Source: Cellulophaga fucicola
GTDB lineage: Bacteria; Bacteroidota; Bacteroidia; Flavobacteriales; Flavobacteriaceae
Assembly (NCBI RefSeq): GCF_900119145.1
Contig: NZ_FPIY01000004.1
Location: 124,001-188,000 of the forward strand
Length of the DNA: 64,000 nucleotides
Reading direction: 5' to 3'
Part shown: piece after piece, positions 26,450 through 35,563 of the stretch
Numbering within the stretch: position 1 is the first letter of the stretch
Layout of the letters: each line of letters starts with the position of its first letter
Program-made: the position numbers and the translations under genes
The notes under the pieces: model-generated
Told to the model about the DNA's origin: nothing
Seen by the model: the letters and a program-made list of their open reading frames with translations, nothing else
Database searches by the model: none

Positions 26450-27116
26450 TTTTTATAGTTTTAAAAAGGTTATTAAGTTGATATAGTGATAGACTAAAAA
26501 GTATAAAATGTGTAATATTCATAAGAATTGGAAGAGTATGTTGACCTATGACCGGAATTGCCATACCACTTACTGCTAAAGTAATTAGCACTACTATGGG
26601 GCTAAAAATCGCCATCCATTTTTTATAATAAGTGCCTCCTTTTAGAATAGCAATAACAAAAACAACAGAAAGTAATGCTACTATTATCCTTAGGGCTTGC
26701 ACCAAAACTTCCATATGTCTCGTATAATGTGCTAATAGATTACTATACGCTTCCGCATTAATAGATTCTTTTAAATGTACAATGTTTCCTACTGAAGCTC
26801 TAGAACCAATCCAAACACCGCCAACAGCAAAGGCTATAAAACCTATACCAAGAACCATTCTTGCTAAAGTTTCATTACCAGGTTTTAACATCTGATAAAT
26901 ATGTAGGTATCCTGCAAAGTAAAAAGGGAGGCCTATGACTGCGAAAAAATGGCCAAGAGTCATATGATTTAACGACACAAAGGCAAAGAATTCGTAGTTC
27001 TCTGCGTGACCTAAAATATTTGGCGAATAATGAAGAAGATATTCTCCAACACCCACCAATATAGAACCGATTAATCCTAAATATCCAAGTAATTTAATGG
27101 TCTTTTTTGTTTTCAT
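26442..27116 (-). CDS. Multi-pass membrane protein (DUF6796-like)
   Basis: 224 residues with about six hydrophobic segments. Motifs include GYLGLIGSILVGVGEYLLHYSP, HFFAVIGLPFYFAGYLHIYQ and IAFAVGGVWIGSRA. It resembles uncharacterised DUF6796-type proteins of Bacteroidota; this is from pattern memory. It is the first gene of the minus-strand operon, overlapping the next gene by 8 bases. Role unknown. Confidence 0.75.
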   Translation of the reverse strand: MKTKKTIKLLGYLGLIGSILVGVGEYLLHYSPNILGHAENYEFFAFVSLNHMTLGHFFAVIGLPFYFAGYLHIYQMLKPGNETLARMVLGIGFIAFAVGGVWIGSRASVGNIVHLKESINAEAYSNLLAHYTRHMEVLVQALRIIVALLSVVFVIAILKGGTYYKKWMAIFSPIVVLITLAVSGMAIPVIGQHTLPILMNITHFILFSLSLYQLNNLFKTIKND

Positions 27117-27540
27117 TGGTTTGGTTTAATAGTTTTGACGAAAAATTCTAAGAATACTTGCAACAAACAATAAAATAAAAAAGAAAGCTGATAGAATAGT
27201 AAGCGTTAAACCAGTAAAATAATAATTTAATTTGTACGAAAACAATTTCAAATTAACTCAAAAACGAAAATCAAAATTTGATCTTATACTTTGAAAATCA
27301 ATACGATCTGTGTCTAATAAAAAAAATATTCTTCAATATCTAAAGTAAGACACAAATAAAAATATTTCCCTTCCTTTTTAAAAAAGCATTTAGAACATTA
27401 CTAATTGTAACAAAATTACTGTATTAAAAACAGCTCTGTAGATGTAGATAAAAGCACTAAAAATAAGCACCTATAGCACTTCTAGTTATGTAAACTATTT
27501 TTTGCATCGACTATAAACCCTAACGGTATAAGTTATTTAA
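27117..27540. other. Intergenic region upstream of the 26442 operon
   Basis: About 420 bases, strongly AT-rich, with no coding signal on either strand. It should hold the promoter of the minus-strand operon starting at 27116, but no clean TAnnTTTG with spaced TTTG is visible. No repeats noticed. Confidence 0.4.
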
Positions 27541-27579
27541 AAATAAAAAAGCCTTGATATTTCTATCAAGGCTTTTTTT
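27541..27579 (-). terminator. Intrinsic terminator of tRNA-Leu (repeated hairpin, copy 3)
   Basis: GCCTTGATA (27551-27559), loop TTTC, TATCAAGGC (27564-27572). Read on the minus strand it follows the tRNA 3' end by a few bases and is followed by a T-rich run. Identical stem and loop to the copy at 20521. Confidence 0.8.
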
Positions 27580-27581
27580 AG

Positions 27582-27661
27582 TACTCGAGGTGGGAATCGA
27601 ACCCACACTCCGAAGAACTGGATTTTGAATCCAGCGCGTCTACCAGTTCCGCCACTCGAGC
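27582..27661 (-). tRNA. tRNA-Leu (CAA anticodon)
   Basis: The minus strand folds as a cloverleaf of 80 nt: acceptor GCTCGAG with CTCGAGT (one G-U), D-arm containing GGTAGACGC, anticodon stem CTGGA/TCCAG around loop TTCAAAA (anticodon CAA), an 11-nt variable arm with a TTCG loop, T-stem GTGGG/CCCAC around TTCGATT, discriminator A. CCA is not encoded. The long variable arm and anticodon identify Leu. Confidence 0.95.
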
Positions 27662-27749
27662 ATTTGTAACGGATTGCAAAAATAAAATAAATTTATTGTT
27701 TTTCGCAAAAAATAAGGACAATTATCCTTTAGCATGCAAAATAAATTTT

Positions 27750-27757
27750 TAAATTTG
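27750..27757 (+). promoter_or_regulatory. -7 promoter element for prs
   Basis: TAAATTTG fits TAnnTTTG, 66 bases before the ATG at 27824. The upstream TTTG-type element is not evident at normal spacing. Confidence 0.4.
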
Positions 27758-27823
27758 CACCTCGTTTAGAACAAAGGCTTTAACGCCTTGAAAACAAACA
27801 ACATAGAAAACAACAATACAACT

Positions 27824-28765
27824 ATGACATACACGGTCCCAGTACCTAAAATTTTTGCCTGTACACAAAGTACTGCTTTAGCTGAAAAAATTGCCAAATC
27901 ATTTGGATCAGATATAGGTCAAGTAAAATTCTCTAGATACAGTGACGGTGAGTTTCAGCCTTCTTTTGAAGAGTCTGTTCGTGGCGCAAGAGTTTTTATA
28001 ATTGGGTCTACAAACCCAAGTTCTGAAAACTTAATGGAAATGTTATTAATGTTAGACGCTGCAAAAAGAGCATCTGCAAGACATATAACAGCTGTTATGC
28101 CGTATTTTGGATGGGCAAGACAAGACCGTAAAGACAAACCTAGAGTACCAATTGCTGCTAAACTAATAGCTAAAATGCTAGAAACAGCTGGTGCAACTAG
28201 AATTATTACAATGGACTTGCATGCAGATCAAATTCAAGGATTTTTTGAGAAGCCAGTAGATCACTTATTTGCATCTACTTTATTTTTACCATACTTAAAA
28301 AGTTTAAAACTAGACAACTTAACAATTGCTTCTCCGGATATGGGTGGCTCTAAAAGGGCTTACGCATACTCTAAAGCATTAGAAAGTGATGTTGTTATCT
28401 GTTACAAACAAAGAGAGAAAGCCAATATAATTTCTCATATGGAGTTAATTGGTAATGTAGAAGGTAAAAATGTTGTTCTTGTAGATGATATGGTAGATAC
28501 CGCTGGTACACTTACAAAAGCAGCAGATCTAATGATGGAAAGAGGTGCACTTAGCGTTAGAGCTATTACAACGCACGCTCTTTTATCTGGTGATGCATAC
28601 GAGAAAATAGAAAAATCTAAGCTTTTAGAACTTATCGTAACAGATTCAATTCCGTTAAAGAAACAAAGTCCAAAAGTAAAGGTCGTAGGATGTGCAGATT
28701 TATTTGCAGATGTTATGAACAGAGTACATAACAACACATCTATTAGCTCTAAATTTTTAATGTAA
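27824..28765 (+). CDS. prs: Ribose-phosphate pyrophosphokinase
   Basis: 313 residues from the ATG at 27824 (MTYTVPVPKIFACTQS), the family's usual length; an in-frame TTG 36 bases upstream adds an Asn-rich extension unlike homologues. Motifs: FSRYSDGEFQPSF, the MPYFGWARQDRKDKPR ATP flexible loop, DLHADQIQGFF, and the PRPP loop VLVDDMVDTAGT near residue 220. It makes PRPP from ribose-5-phosphate and ATP for nucleotide, His and Trp synthesis. rplY follows 41 bases downstream. Confidence 0.98.
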   Translation: MTYTVPVPKIFACTQSTALAEKIAKSFGSDIGQVKFSRYSDGEFQPSFEESVRGARVFIIGSTNPSSENLMEMLLMLDAAKRASARHITAVMPYFGWARQDRKDKPRVPIAAKLIAKMLETAGATRIITMDLHADQIQGFFEKPVDHLFASTLFLPYLKSLKLDNLTIASPDMGGSKRAYAYSKALESDVVICYKQREKANIISHMELIGNVEGKNVVLVDDMVDTAGTLTKAADLMMERGALSVRAITTHALLSGDAYEKIEKSKLLELIVTDSIPLKKQSPKVKVVGCADLFADVMNRVHNNTSISSKFLM

Positions 28766-28806
28766 GAGCTAATACATTAATTTTGAATATTAATTAAATA
28801 TATACA

Positions 28807-29418
28807 ATGAAGTCAATTACAATTACAGGATCACAAAGAGAAAGCGTGGGCAAAAAAGCAACTAAAGCCTTACGTAATGCTGGAATGGTTCCTTGCGTAG
28901 TATACGGAGGAAAACAACCACTACATTTTTCAGCACCAGAACTAGCGTTCAAAGATTTAGTGTACACTCCAAACGCACACACAGTTGTGATAGATTTGGA
29001 AAACGGAGAAAAAGTGAATGCAGTTATACAAGACATTCAGTTTCACCCAGTATCAGACAGAATTATACACGTAGATTTTTACCAATTATTTGATGATAAA
29101 GCGGTAACTATGGATATCCCTGTTCGTTTAGTAGGTAACTCTCCAGGGGTAAGAAATGGTGGTAGATTATTATTTAGAAAAAGAAAGCTTACTATAAAAG
29201 CTTTACCAGCTAAATTACCAGATTTCTTTGATATCGATATCAACAAATTAAAAATTGGTGGTAACATAGCAGTTTCTTCATTATTAAATGATGAATTTTC
29301 TATTTTACACCCAGAAAACACAGTTGTTGTACAAGTTAAATCATCTCGTAACGTTGTTGCTGCAGATGATGACGAAGAAGAAGAAGAGGGAGAAGCTACT
29401 GAAGCTGCTGCTGAATAA
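28807..29418 (+). CDS. rplY: Ribosomal protein L25 (general stress protein Ctc type)
   Basis: 203 residues. The N-terminal 5S-rRNA-binding domain ([28 protein letters not shown]) is followed by the C-terminal TL5/Ctc beta domain ([41 protein letters not shown]-like segment). The tail is acidic ([17 protein letters not shown]), common in Bacteroidota L25. The prs-rplY-pth order is a recurring arrangement. A terminator follows. Confidence 0.97.
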   Translation: MKSITITGSQRESVGKKATKALRNAGMVPCVVYGGKQPLHFSAPELAFKDLVYTPNAHTVVIDLENGEKVNAVIQDIQFHPVSDRIIHVDFYQLFDDKAVTMDIPVRLVGNSPGVRNGGRLLFRKRKLTIKALPAKLPDFFDIDINKLKIGGNIAVSSLLNDEFSILHPENTVVVQVKSSRNVVAADDDEEEEEGEATEAAAE

Positions 29419-29437
29419 ATCTTTGCAGAAATAAAAT

Positions 29438-29479
29438 AAAGCATCCTGCCTTGGAATTACCAAGTTTCAGGATGCTTTT
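29438..29479 (+). terminator. Intrinsic terminator after rplY
   Basis: Outer stem GCATCCTG (29441-29448) with CAGGATGC (29468-29475), an inner stem CTTGG/CCAAG, and TTTT. It ends the prs-rplY transcript; pth starts 26 bases later. Confidence 0.85.
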
Positions 29480-29504
29480 GTATTTTTAGTACTCTTTAGA
29501 AAGT

Positions 29505-30140
29505 ATGATAGTAAAACTCTTAAAATCAATTTTTAGAACAAAACCAAAGTTCTATTTAGAAGAAACAGACCCTATGAAAAAGTTTTTAGTTGTTGGCCTT
29601 GGTAATATTGGCGCAGAATACACAGAAACCAGACATAATATTGGCTTTAAAATACTTGATGCCTTTGCTAAAAAAGAAGATTTAGTTTTTGAGCCTCAAA
29701 AACTAGGTGCTGTTACTACATACAAAATTAAAGGGCGTACTATTCTTTTTTTACAACCATCTACTTATATGAATCTAAGTGGAAAGGCAATACGATACTG
29801 GTTAGAGAAAGAAAAAATTCCTCAAGAAAATCTTTTAGTTATTACCGATGATATTAATTTACCTTTTGGAACTATTAGAGTTAAAACCAAAGGTAGCGAC
29901 GGCGGACACAATGGTCTAAAAGACACACAGAACACACTACAAACCACAACATACAATAGATATAGATTTGGTGTTGGCGCCGATTTTGGAAAAGGAAAAC
30001 AAGTAGACTATGTCTTAGGCGAATGGAACCAAGAAGAAAAAGACAAAATGCCTGAACGTTTAGACAGGTCCATAGAACTAATTAAATCTTTTGCTTTAGC
30101 TGGGATAAAAATAACAATGAACAGCTTTAACAACTCTTAA
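29505..30140 (+). CDS. pth: Peptidyl-tRNA hydrolase
   Basis: 211 residues. KFLVVGLGNIGAEYTETRHNIGFKILD contains the conserved Asn and catalytic His; later FLQPSTYMNLSGKAIRYW, ITDDINLPFGTIRVKTKGSDGGHNGLKD and NRYRFGVG. Releases tRNA from peptidyl-tRNA. The first ATG gives a ~23-residue basic leader (KLLKSIFRTKPKF) before MKKFLVVG; such leaders are usual in flavobacterial Pth, but a start at 29574 cannot be excluded. Confidence 0.96.
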   Translation: MIVKLLKSIFRTKPKFYLEETDPMKKFLVVGLGNIGAEYTETRHNIGFKILDAFAKKEDLVFEPQKLGAVTTYKIKGRTILFLQPSTYMNLSGKAIRYWLEKEKIPQENLLVITDDINLPFGTIRVKTKGSDGGHNGLKDTQNTLQTTTYNRYRFGVGADFGKGKQVDYVLGEWNQEEKDKMPERLDRSIELIKSFALAGIKITMNSFNNS

Positions 30141-30818
30141 TTATCGCACTCTAAACTCATAAATACCAGAGTCAGATGCATTACCTTCCCTATCTGTAGT
30201 AACAACTTTCCAATAGTATATAGTATTGGCTGTTACACCTACACTTACACTTGTGTTATCTACACTATTTGTAGCTAACAAAGTCGTTGGCGGAGTTATT
30301 GTAGAAAAATAAACTTTATAATTAGCTATATCATTATCTACGTCTTCTGTAAGCCATTCTAAAGTAACATCATTATTAATATCTTTAAATACTGTTTGCC
30401 CAGATTTAGGCGCTATAATCTCTGCTGCAAATGGCGCATATGTTGTTTGTGAGCCCGCATTGTAAAATTTCCAAATTTCACTAGACTTTGTTTCAGAAAC
30501 CTCATCGTTTTTAGACGTTACAAACCAAGAATACGCAAGTCCTTTATCTAAAATTACTTTTTGCTTTGTTCCTGTTGTTGTTAAGGTTTGCGTTAAGTTT
30601 GTACTTAAATTTGTAATTTTAACCTCATACAAGTCCGTTCTACTAGAAGCACTCCACTCTAACTCTACCTCACTTGTATTTGTACCATTAATAGATACAC
30701 CCGTTGTACATTCAGAACTTTTTAAAGGAAAGACTAACATTGGTGTAGATGGTGGCTTAGGCGAACTCTTAGAACAAGACAACGCTACAAAACACAAAAG
30801 CACTATTATTTTTTTCAT
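30141..30818 (-). CDS. Fibronectin type III-like lipoprotein
   Basis: 225 residues. MKKIIVLLCFVALSC is a lipoprotein signal with Cys15, followed by a Ser/Pro linker. Two FnIII-like units follow (VELEWSASSRTDLYEVKITNLST; VTLEWLTEDVDNDIANYKVYFST, ending YYWKVVTTDREGNASDSGIYEFRV). The ATG overlaps the end of the secreted protease gene, so both are co-transcribed. A binding or scaffold role is likely; partner unknown. Confidence 0.85.
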   Translation of the reverse strand: MKKIIVLLCFVALSCSKSSPKPPSTPMLVFPLKSSECTTGVSINGTNTSEVELEWSASSRTDLYEVKITNLSTNLTQTLTTTGTKQKVILDKGLAYSWFVTSKNDEVSETKSSEIWKFYNAGSQTTYAPFAAEIIAPKSGQTVFKDINNDVTLEWLTEDVDNDIANYKVYFSTITPPTTLLATNSVDNTSVSVGVTANTIYYWKVVTTDREGNASDSGIYEFRVR

Positions 30819-33800
30819 CTCTTAATTAATTTTGTTTGCCCTTTTATTTCTGCCCCTTCAAAATATAAAATATACATTCCTTTTGCTAAACTAGAAACCT
30901 CTAGGTTTACCATACCATTGTTAATGCTATGCTCTTTTTGTTGCACTACCCGTCCGTCTATTGTATAAATAGTAACCGTTAACTTACCAGACAATGCGCC
31001 TACATAAGCCACTGTTTCAGACATTACCGGATTAGGGGAAATTACAGGGTTAGATGCTATATAAATTTGCTCTTCATACACTCCTTGACACTCCATACCT
31101 GTACTTACTTTTATTGTATTTAAACCATTTTTTAGCTCTAAACTATGCTTAGCATCTGTAGTTTGCTCTGCTACACCATTTAATTCTATAGTATACAAAA
31201 CAGCTCCCGAAAGGTCTAATTTTAATGTAGTATTTGTTACTGCAGAAAGTACAGAAAGCACATCTGGCTCTGTAACAACAACTGTTACACAATACTCTTC
31301 ATACACTTTTACACCATCTGTACCAGTAATACACAGCACATAAGTACCAGCGTCTAAATTAGAAATTGTAGTAACATCTGTAAAACTAGTCGTAGAATTT
31401 ATACCTGTACCAGTAACCACAACACTATAATTTATTTCTTCTACAGCATCAATTATAATTTCTCCATTATTTGTTGTTGTACAAGATTCACTAGCTATAG
31501 AAATAGCAAAATTATCTGGCTCAAATTTATATACAGCACAACCATTTACATCTACCTCTGCTCCGTTTGGCGTTCCCAAACACATATCATCTCCATCATC
31601 AAAAACACCATCATTATCTGCATCAGGGCGCAATACACCTTCTGCACAAATATCTAAACTAAAATCTATTATTTCTCCTCCGTCGGATGATGCTCCATCT
31701 TTCACTTCTAAAATCCATTCACCTAACATAGACTCTCCATTTAAAGAAGCCAAAGAACCTAAAGGTCTAACTGATCCTTCAATTGCCGCTCCTGCACCAC
31801 TACCGCAAACAAAACTTGATGCTGCATCGTCAAAAACAGCATTTATATCTTGAAATTCGCCACAAGAATTAGATGTCAAGACTACTCTTGTTCCTTGTGG
31901 AGATATTAAACTTATTGTTAAATCGGATAAAAAAGTATGCTCTAAATTTAGATTCACTTTTACATCTGTAATTGGCAAATCATCTAAAAAAGTAATTTTA
32001 GATTGCAAGACAGAAGTACCCACAGCAGGTATTACTTTTGGCAAATCTTCAGCATTTTTATTAGCGCAACTTACTAAGGCAGTTGTAAAACTATATGCCG
32101 TACCAAAAGTACCTTCTGCACATAAACTCTTTGGCTTTACACGCCAATAATAAGTTGTCTCTGCCAATAAACTAGTAGGCTTATATTCAGAAAAAGGAGT
32201 CGTTTTTGTTTCTACAATAGTACTAAAAGCAGGGTCTGTAGCTATTTCTAGATCGTAAGACGTATACGCTTCGTTTAACTCCCACAAAAGAGTTTCATTA
32301 TTATTTACTCCTATTGCTCCATTAACTGGAGAAATTAAACCTACATCTGCAAAAGTTGTATTACCTATAACCAAAGTTACCACTACTGCTGTAGCGTTTG
32401 TTGCGGAGTTAGACAGTACTGTAATTTCATATGTACCTGGAGCTACATTTGCTGTATTAGAAAATGTAAGATTCACATCTGTATTATTTGTATCTGCCGT
32501 AGGCAAAGAAAATATAACACCTAAATTAGCTGGCGCTCCAAAAACACTAAACGTAGATGTTTCACTAAAACCATTATTTACTGTGTATTTAAAAGGAATA
32601 ATAACATCGTTAGGCTGACAAGTATTATATGTTAGCTTCTCAAACTCCAAATTAACATCAGATGTATTTATGGTAAAATTAGATGAGTTTATAGCATAAT
32701 ACACATTATTTGTAGGCATTACACGTATTCTTGCTGTTGTAGTTACCACATTTGGTATTTGTACAATTTCCGACCCATCATTAACTACGTTTTCTGCCAA
32801 TACAATAGGGAAAGACAATCCTGAATCTATAGACAAGAAAATAGAAACTGTTTCTGTATTTATTGGAGCTGCATTTGTACCTGCAACATCCCAAGTTACT
32901 TGTTGTACAGATCCTGACTGGTATACCTCGTTGGTTGACTGTGATATAACCTTAAATGGACCCGCAGCATTTACAACACGTACATTCATAGTTTCAGACA
33001 CTACTTGTCCACCTCCCACTACATTATCTCTAACCGTAAATGCAAAATTTAAATCTCTTTCTACATCAGATACTGTCTCCCAAGAAGATCCTTCTGAAGG
33101 ATTTGTCTGTGTTAATACATCTTGAATTACTCGTTCTATTTTAGGAAAATAACGCTCGTTACTTGTTGTGGGTTTTAGTGATCTAAAATTAGCTCCACTA
33201 GGATTCTCTGGACCAAAATTAGTACGCGTTACAACACCATTATCTATCTGCTCCCACGCATAAGTAAGTACATCTGCTGCATCTGGATCAGTAGCCTCAC
33301 CAGTTAAAACAAAAGGTGTAGATTTTGGAATTATATAGTTTGATAAAGGACTTATTACTGGCGGATTATTAGTAATAGATGTAGTAACACCACAACTTAA
33401 ACCACCTACATATTCTGCTATCTGAAAAATACTGTAATAATGAAAATAATCGTCTCCGTTGGTTTGCACATTATTACCATCTGCAATACCTGCATATCCC
33501 ATAATTGTAGATCCACTAGCAGGTTCTGCTTGCACCAAAGTACCTTCTGAGTCAAAAGACCAGGTATGGTTAGCTCCAAATTGATGTCCAATTTCGTGCG
33601 CAACAAAATCCACATCAAATAAATCTCCTTCTGGTGTACTACGAGAAGAATATGCTCTTCCTTTCCAATTAGGATCACACACAGAACCTACCGTACCAGC
33701 ATTACCGCCATTTGGCCCTTGATGAAAAAGGTGTCCAACATCATAATTAGCAGAACCAATTACTGTAGAAAACGTATTTTGTGCTTGTGCATTTAAACTT

Positions 33801-34585
33801 CCTGAGTACGGATCTGTAGTTGCATCTGTGTATATAACTTGATCCGTATCTGCTATTAATTCTAAATGAATCCCTAAATCGATCTCAAAAACCTCATTAA
33901 CTCTAGTTAACGTTGCATTTATAGCTGCTAAAGCATCTGCAACAGAACCTCCATGATAGGCAGTATACTCACCAGAAGCAGATACTGCTATTCTAAATGT
34001 TCGTAAAGTCTGATCGTCTATTAATTTTAATGCAGATGTATTTTTTTTTGCTGATACTACATCTTTTGTATCACATATAAACTCACCTTTTTCAGAATGC
34101 GCACTGCCACTGTATACTACATATTGCCCTTCTTCATTTTTAGAGGGCTGCATATATGTTGCTTCTTCTTTGCCATCATGCACCAACATACTTTGCATTC
34201 CTTTATGAGAAACACTAAAACGCAATCGGTCTTTAGGGTTTGCAACACCGTAACCTATGTAAGATTTTATTTTTGGATATTTTTTAGCCAATTCCGGAGC
34301 AAAAACAGCGTGTTCTTTTACAGAAAAAGGCACCACATCTCCCTTACCGTCAGGAAAATAAACTATCCTTTCTCCTTTAAAACTTGCTGTAACGTCTAAA
34401 GCTTTAGAAAAAGTTGATGCATCTAAATAAAACGTTTTTGTTTTATTTACATCTATATTTTGCATAGATTTAGAAACTAAATTATGCTGCAAGCTCCCAG
34501 TTTTCCAATAATTCTGTTGTGCTAGCCCGTAAAAGCTACCAAATAATATGGTTATTGAAAAAACAAGGCGTAGTTTTGTAATCAT
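30815..34585 (-). CDS. Secreted reprolysin-like metallopeptidase with P domain and T9SS type A signal
   Basis: 1256 residues from the ATG at 34585 (MITKLRLVFSITILFGSFYGLAQ signal peptide); an in-frame TTG 21 bases upstream is less likely. A propeptide is followed by the catalytic domain with HEIGHQFGANH at 330-340 and the Met-turn IMGYAG near 361. Ig/FnIII-like segments follow, then a proprotein-convertase-type P domain (~848-978, KVNLNLEHTFLSDLTISLISPQG) and a DNDGVFDDGD calcium motif. The last ~75 residues (NPVISPNPVMSE, IYTIDGRVVQQ, GMYILYFEG, TKLIKR) are a type A sorting domain. Extracellular zinc protease; substrate unknown. Confidence 0.93.
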   Translation of the reverse strand: MITKLRLVFSITILFGSFYGLAQQNYWKTGSLQHNLVSKSMQNIDVNKTKTFYLDASTFSKALDVTASFKGERIVYFPDGKGDVVPFSVKEHAVFAPELAKKYPKIKSYIGYGVANPKDRLRFSVSHKGMQSMLVHDGKEEATYMQPSKNEEGQYVVYSGSAHSEKGEFICDTKDVVSAKKNTSALKLIDDQTLRTFRIAVSASGEYTAYHGGSVADALAAINATLTRVNEVFEIDLGIHLELIADTDQVIYTDATTDPYSGSLNAQAQNTFSTVIGSANYDVGHLFHQGPNGGNAGTVGSVCDPNWKGRAYSSRSTPEGDLFDVDFVAHEIGHQFGANHTWSFDSEGTLVQAEPASGSTIMGYAGIADGNNVQTNGDDYFHYYSIFQIAEYVGGLSCGVTTSITNNPPVISPLSNYIIPKSTPFVLTGEATDPDAADVLTYAWEQIDNGVVTRTNFGPENPSGANFRSLKPTTSNERYFPKIERVIQDVLTQTNPSEGSSWETVSDVERDLNFAFTVRDNVVGGGQVVSETMNVRVVNAAGPFKVISQSTNEVYQSGSVQQVTWDVAGTNAAPINTETVSIFLSIDSGLSFPIVLAENVVNDGSEIVQIPNVVTTTARIRVMPTNNVYYAINSSNFTINTSDVNLEFEKLTYNTCQPNDVIIPFKYTVNNGFSETSTFSVFGAPANLGVIFSLPTADTNNTDVNLTFSNTANVAPGTYEITVLSNSATNATAVVVTLVIGNTTFADVGLISPVNGAIGVNNNETLLWELNEAYTSYDLEIATDPAFSTIVETKTTPFSEYKPTSLLAETTYYWRVKPKSLCAEGTFGTAYSFTTALVSCANKNAEDLPKVIPAVGTSVLQSKITFLDDLPITDVKVNLNLEHTFLSDLTISLISPQGTRVVLTSNSCGEFQDINAVFDDAASSFVCGSGAGAAIEGSVRPLGSLASLNGESMLGEWILEVKDGASSDGGEIIDFSLDICAEGVLRPDADNDGVFDDGDDMCLGTPNGAEVDVNGCAVYKFEPDNFAISIASESCTTTNNGEIIIDAVEEINYSVVVTGTGINSTTSFTDVTTISNLDAGTYVLCITGTDGVKVYEEYCVTVVVTEPDVLSVLSAVTNTTLKLDLSGAVLYTIELNGVAEQTTDAKHSLELKNGLNTIKVSTGMECQGVYEEQIYIASNPVISPNPVMSETVAYVGALSGKLTVTIYTIDGRVVQQKEHSINNGMVNLEVSSLAKGMYILYFEGAEIKGQTKLIKR

Positions 34586-34633
34586 ACAAAGCAATTTAAT
34601 ATTCAAAAATAGTCTTTTTATTATTTTAGTCTC

Positions 34634-35563
34634 GTGATAACAATCAAAAGCATTTCAAAATTCGACAAAGCACACGCTACAGTTATTACAATTGGTACTT
34701 TTGACGGCGTGCATATTGGTCATAAAAAGATATTAGAAAGACTCATAAATAGTGCCAAACTATTAGAAATAGAGAGTACTGTACTTACTTTTTTTCCGCA
34801 TCCTAGAATGGTTTTGCAACAAGATAGCAATATAAAACTACTTAACACTATTGAAGAAAAGGAAATGATTTTAAACCAGTTAGGCTTAGATTTCTTAATT
34901 ATTCATCCTTTTTCTAAAGAATTTTCTAGACTTAGCGCCATAGAATTTGTTCGCGATATCCTAGTTAATAAACTCAATACTAAAAAAATTATTATAGGAT
35001 ACGACCATAGATTTGGACGTAACCGTAATGCAGACATAAACGATTTAAAAAATTTCGGTACTACATTCGACTTTAACGTAGAAGAAATTACTGCTCAAGA
35101 AATAGACGATGTATCTGTTAGCTCTACCAAAATAAGAAAAGCACTTGCAGACGGTAACGTAGCAAAAGCCAATAGTTACTTGGGCTACAATTATATGCTT
35201 ACAGGCGTTGTTACAAGAGGTAAAGGACTAGGCAGACAATTAAATTTCCCTACGGCAAATATCTACATAGAAGAAGATTACAAACTAATCCCTAAAAATG
35301 GCGTGTATGTTGTAAAAGCCAACATAGACAATAATACTGTTTTTGGAATGATGAATATTGGCTTTAACCCTACCGTAAATGGTAAAGAAAAAACCATAGA
35401 AGTACATTTCTTTGATTTTAATGAAAATCTGTACGATAAAAAAATACAAGTAGATATTATTGAACGCATTAGAGACGAAGAAAAATTTAATTCGGTTAAT
35501 GACTTAAAAATACAACTTACCAAAGACCAAGAAACAGCTACTAGCATAATTTCTAAATTATGA
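34634..35563 (+). CDS. ribF: Bifunctional riboflavin kinase / FAD synthetase
   Basis: 309 residues with a GTG start. N-terminal FAD synthetase: VITIGTFDGVHIGHKKIL (nucleotidyltransferase HIGH box), LTFFPHPRMVL, IIIGYDHRFGRNR and SVSSTKIRKAL. C-terminal flavokinase: GVVTRGKGLGRQLNFPTANI and NGVYVVKANI. Converts riboflavin to FMN and FAD. The stop overlaps the HTTM gene's ATG by 4 bases. Confidence 0.97.
   Translation: MITIKSISKFDKAHATVITIGTFDGVHIGHKKILERLINSAKLLEIESTVLTFFPHPRMVLQQDSNIKLLNTIEEKEMILNQLGLDFLIIHPFSKEFSRLSAIEFVRDILVNKLNTKKIIIGYDHRFGRNRNADINDLKNFGTTFDFNVEEITAQEIDDVSVSSTKIRKALADGNVAKANSYLGYNYMLTGVVTRGKGLGRQLNFPTANIYIEEDYKLIPKNGVYVVKANIDNNTVFGMMNIGFNPTVNGKEKTIEVHFFDFNENLYDKKIQVDIIERIRDEEKFNSVNDLKIQLTKDQETATSIISKL

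Noticed and set aside
33418-33678. Minus-strand 86-residue frame within the reprolysin gene
   Set aside because: Alternative frame of the same strand as the protease gene, with no start signal or composition of its own.
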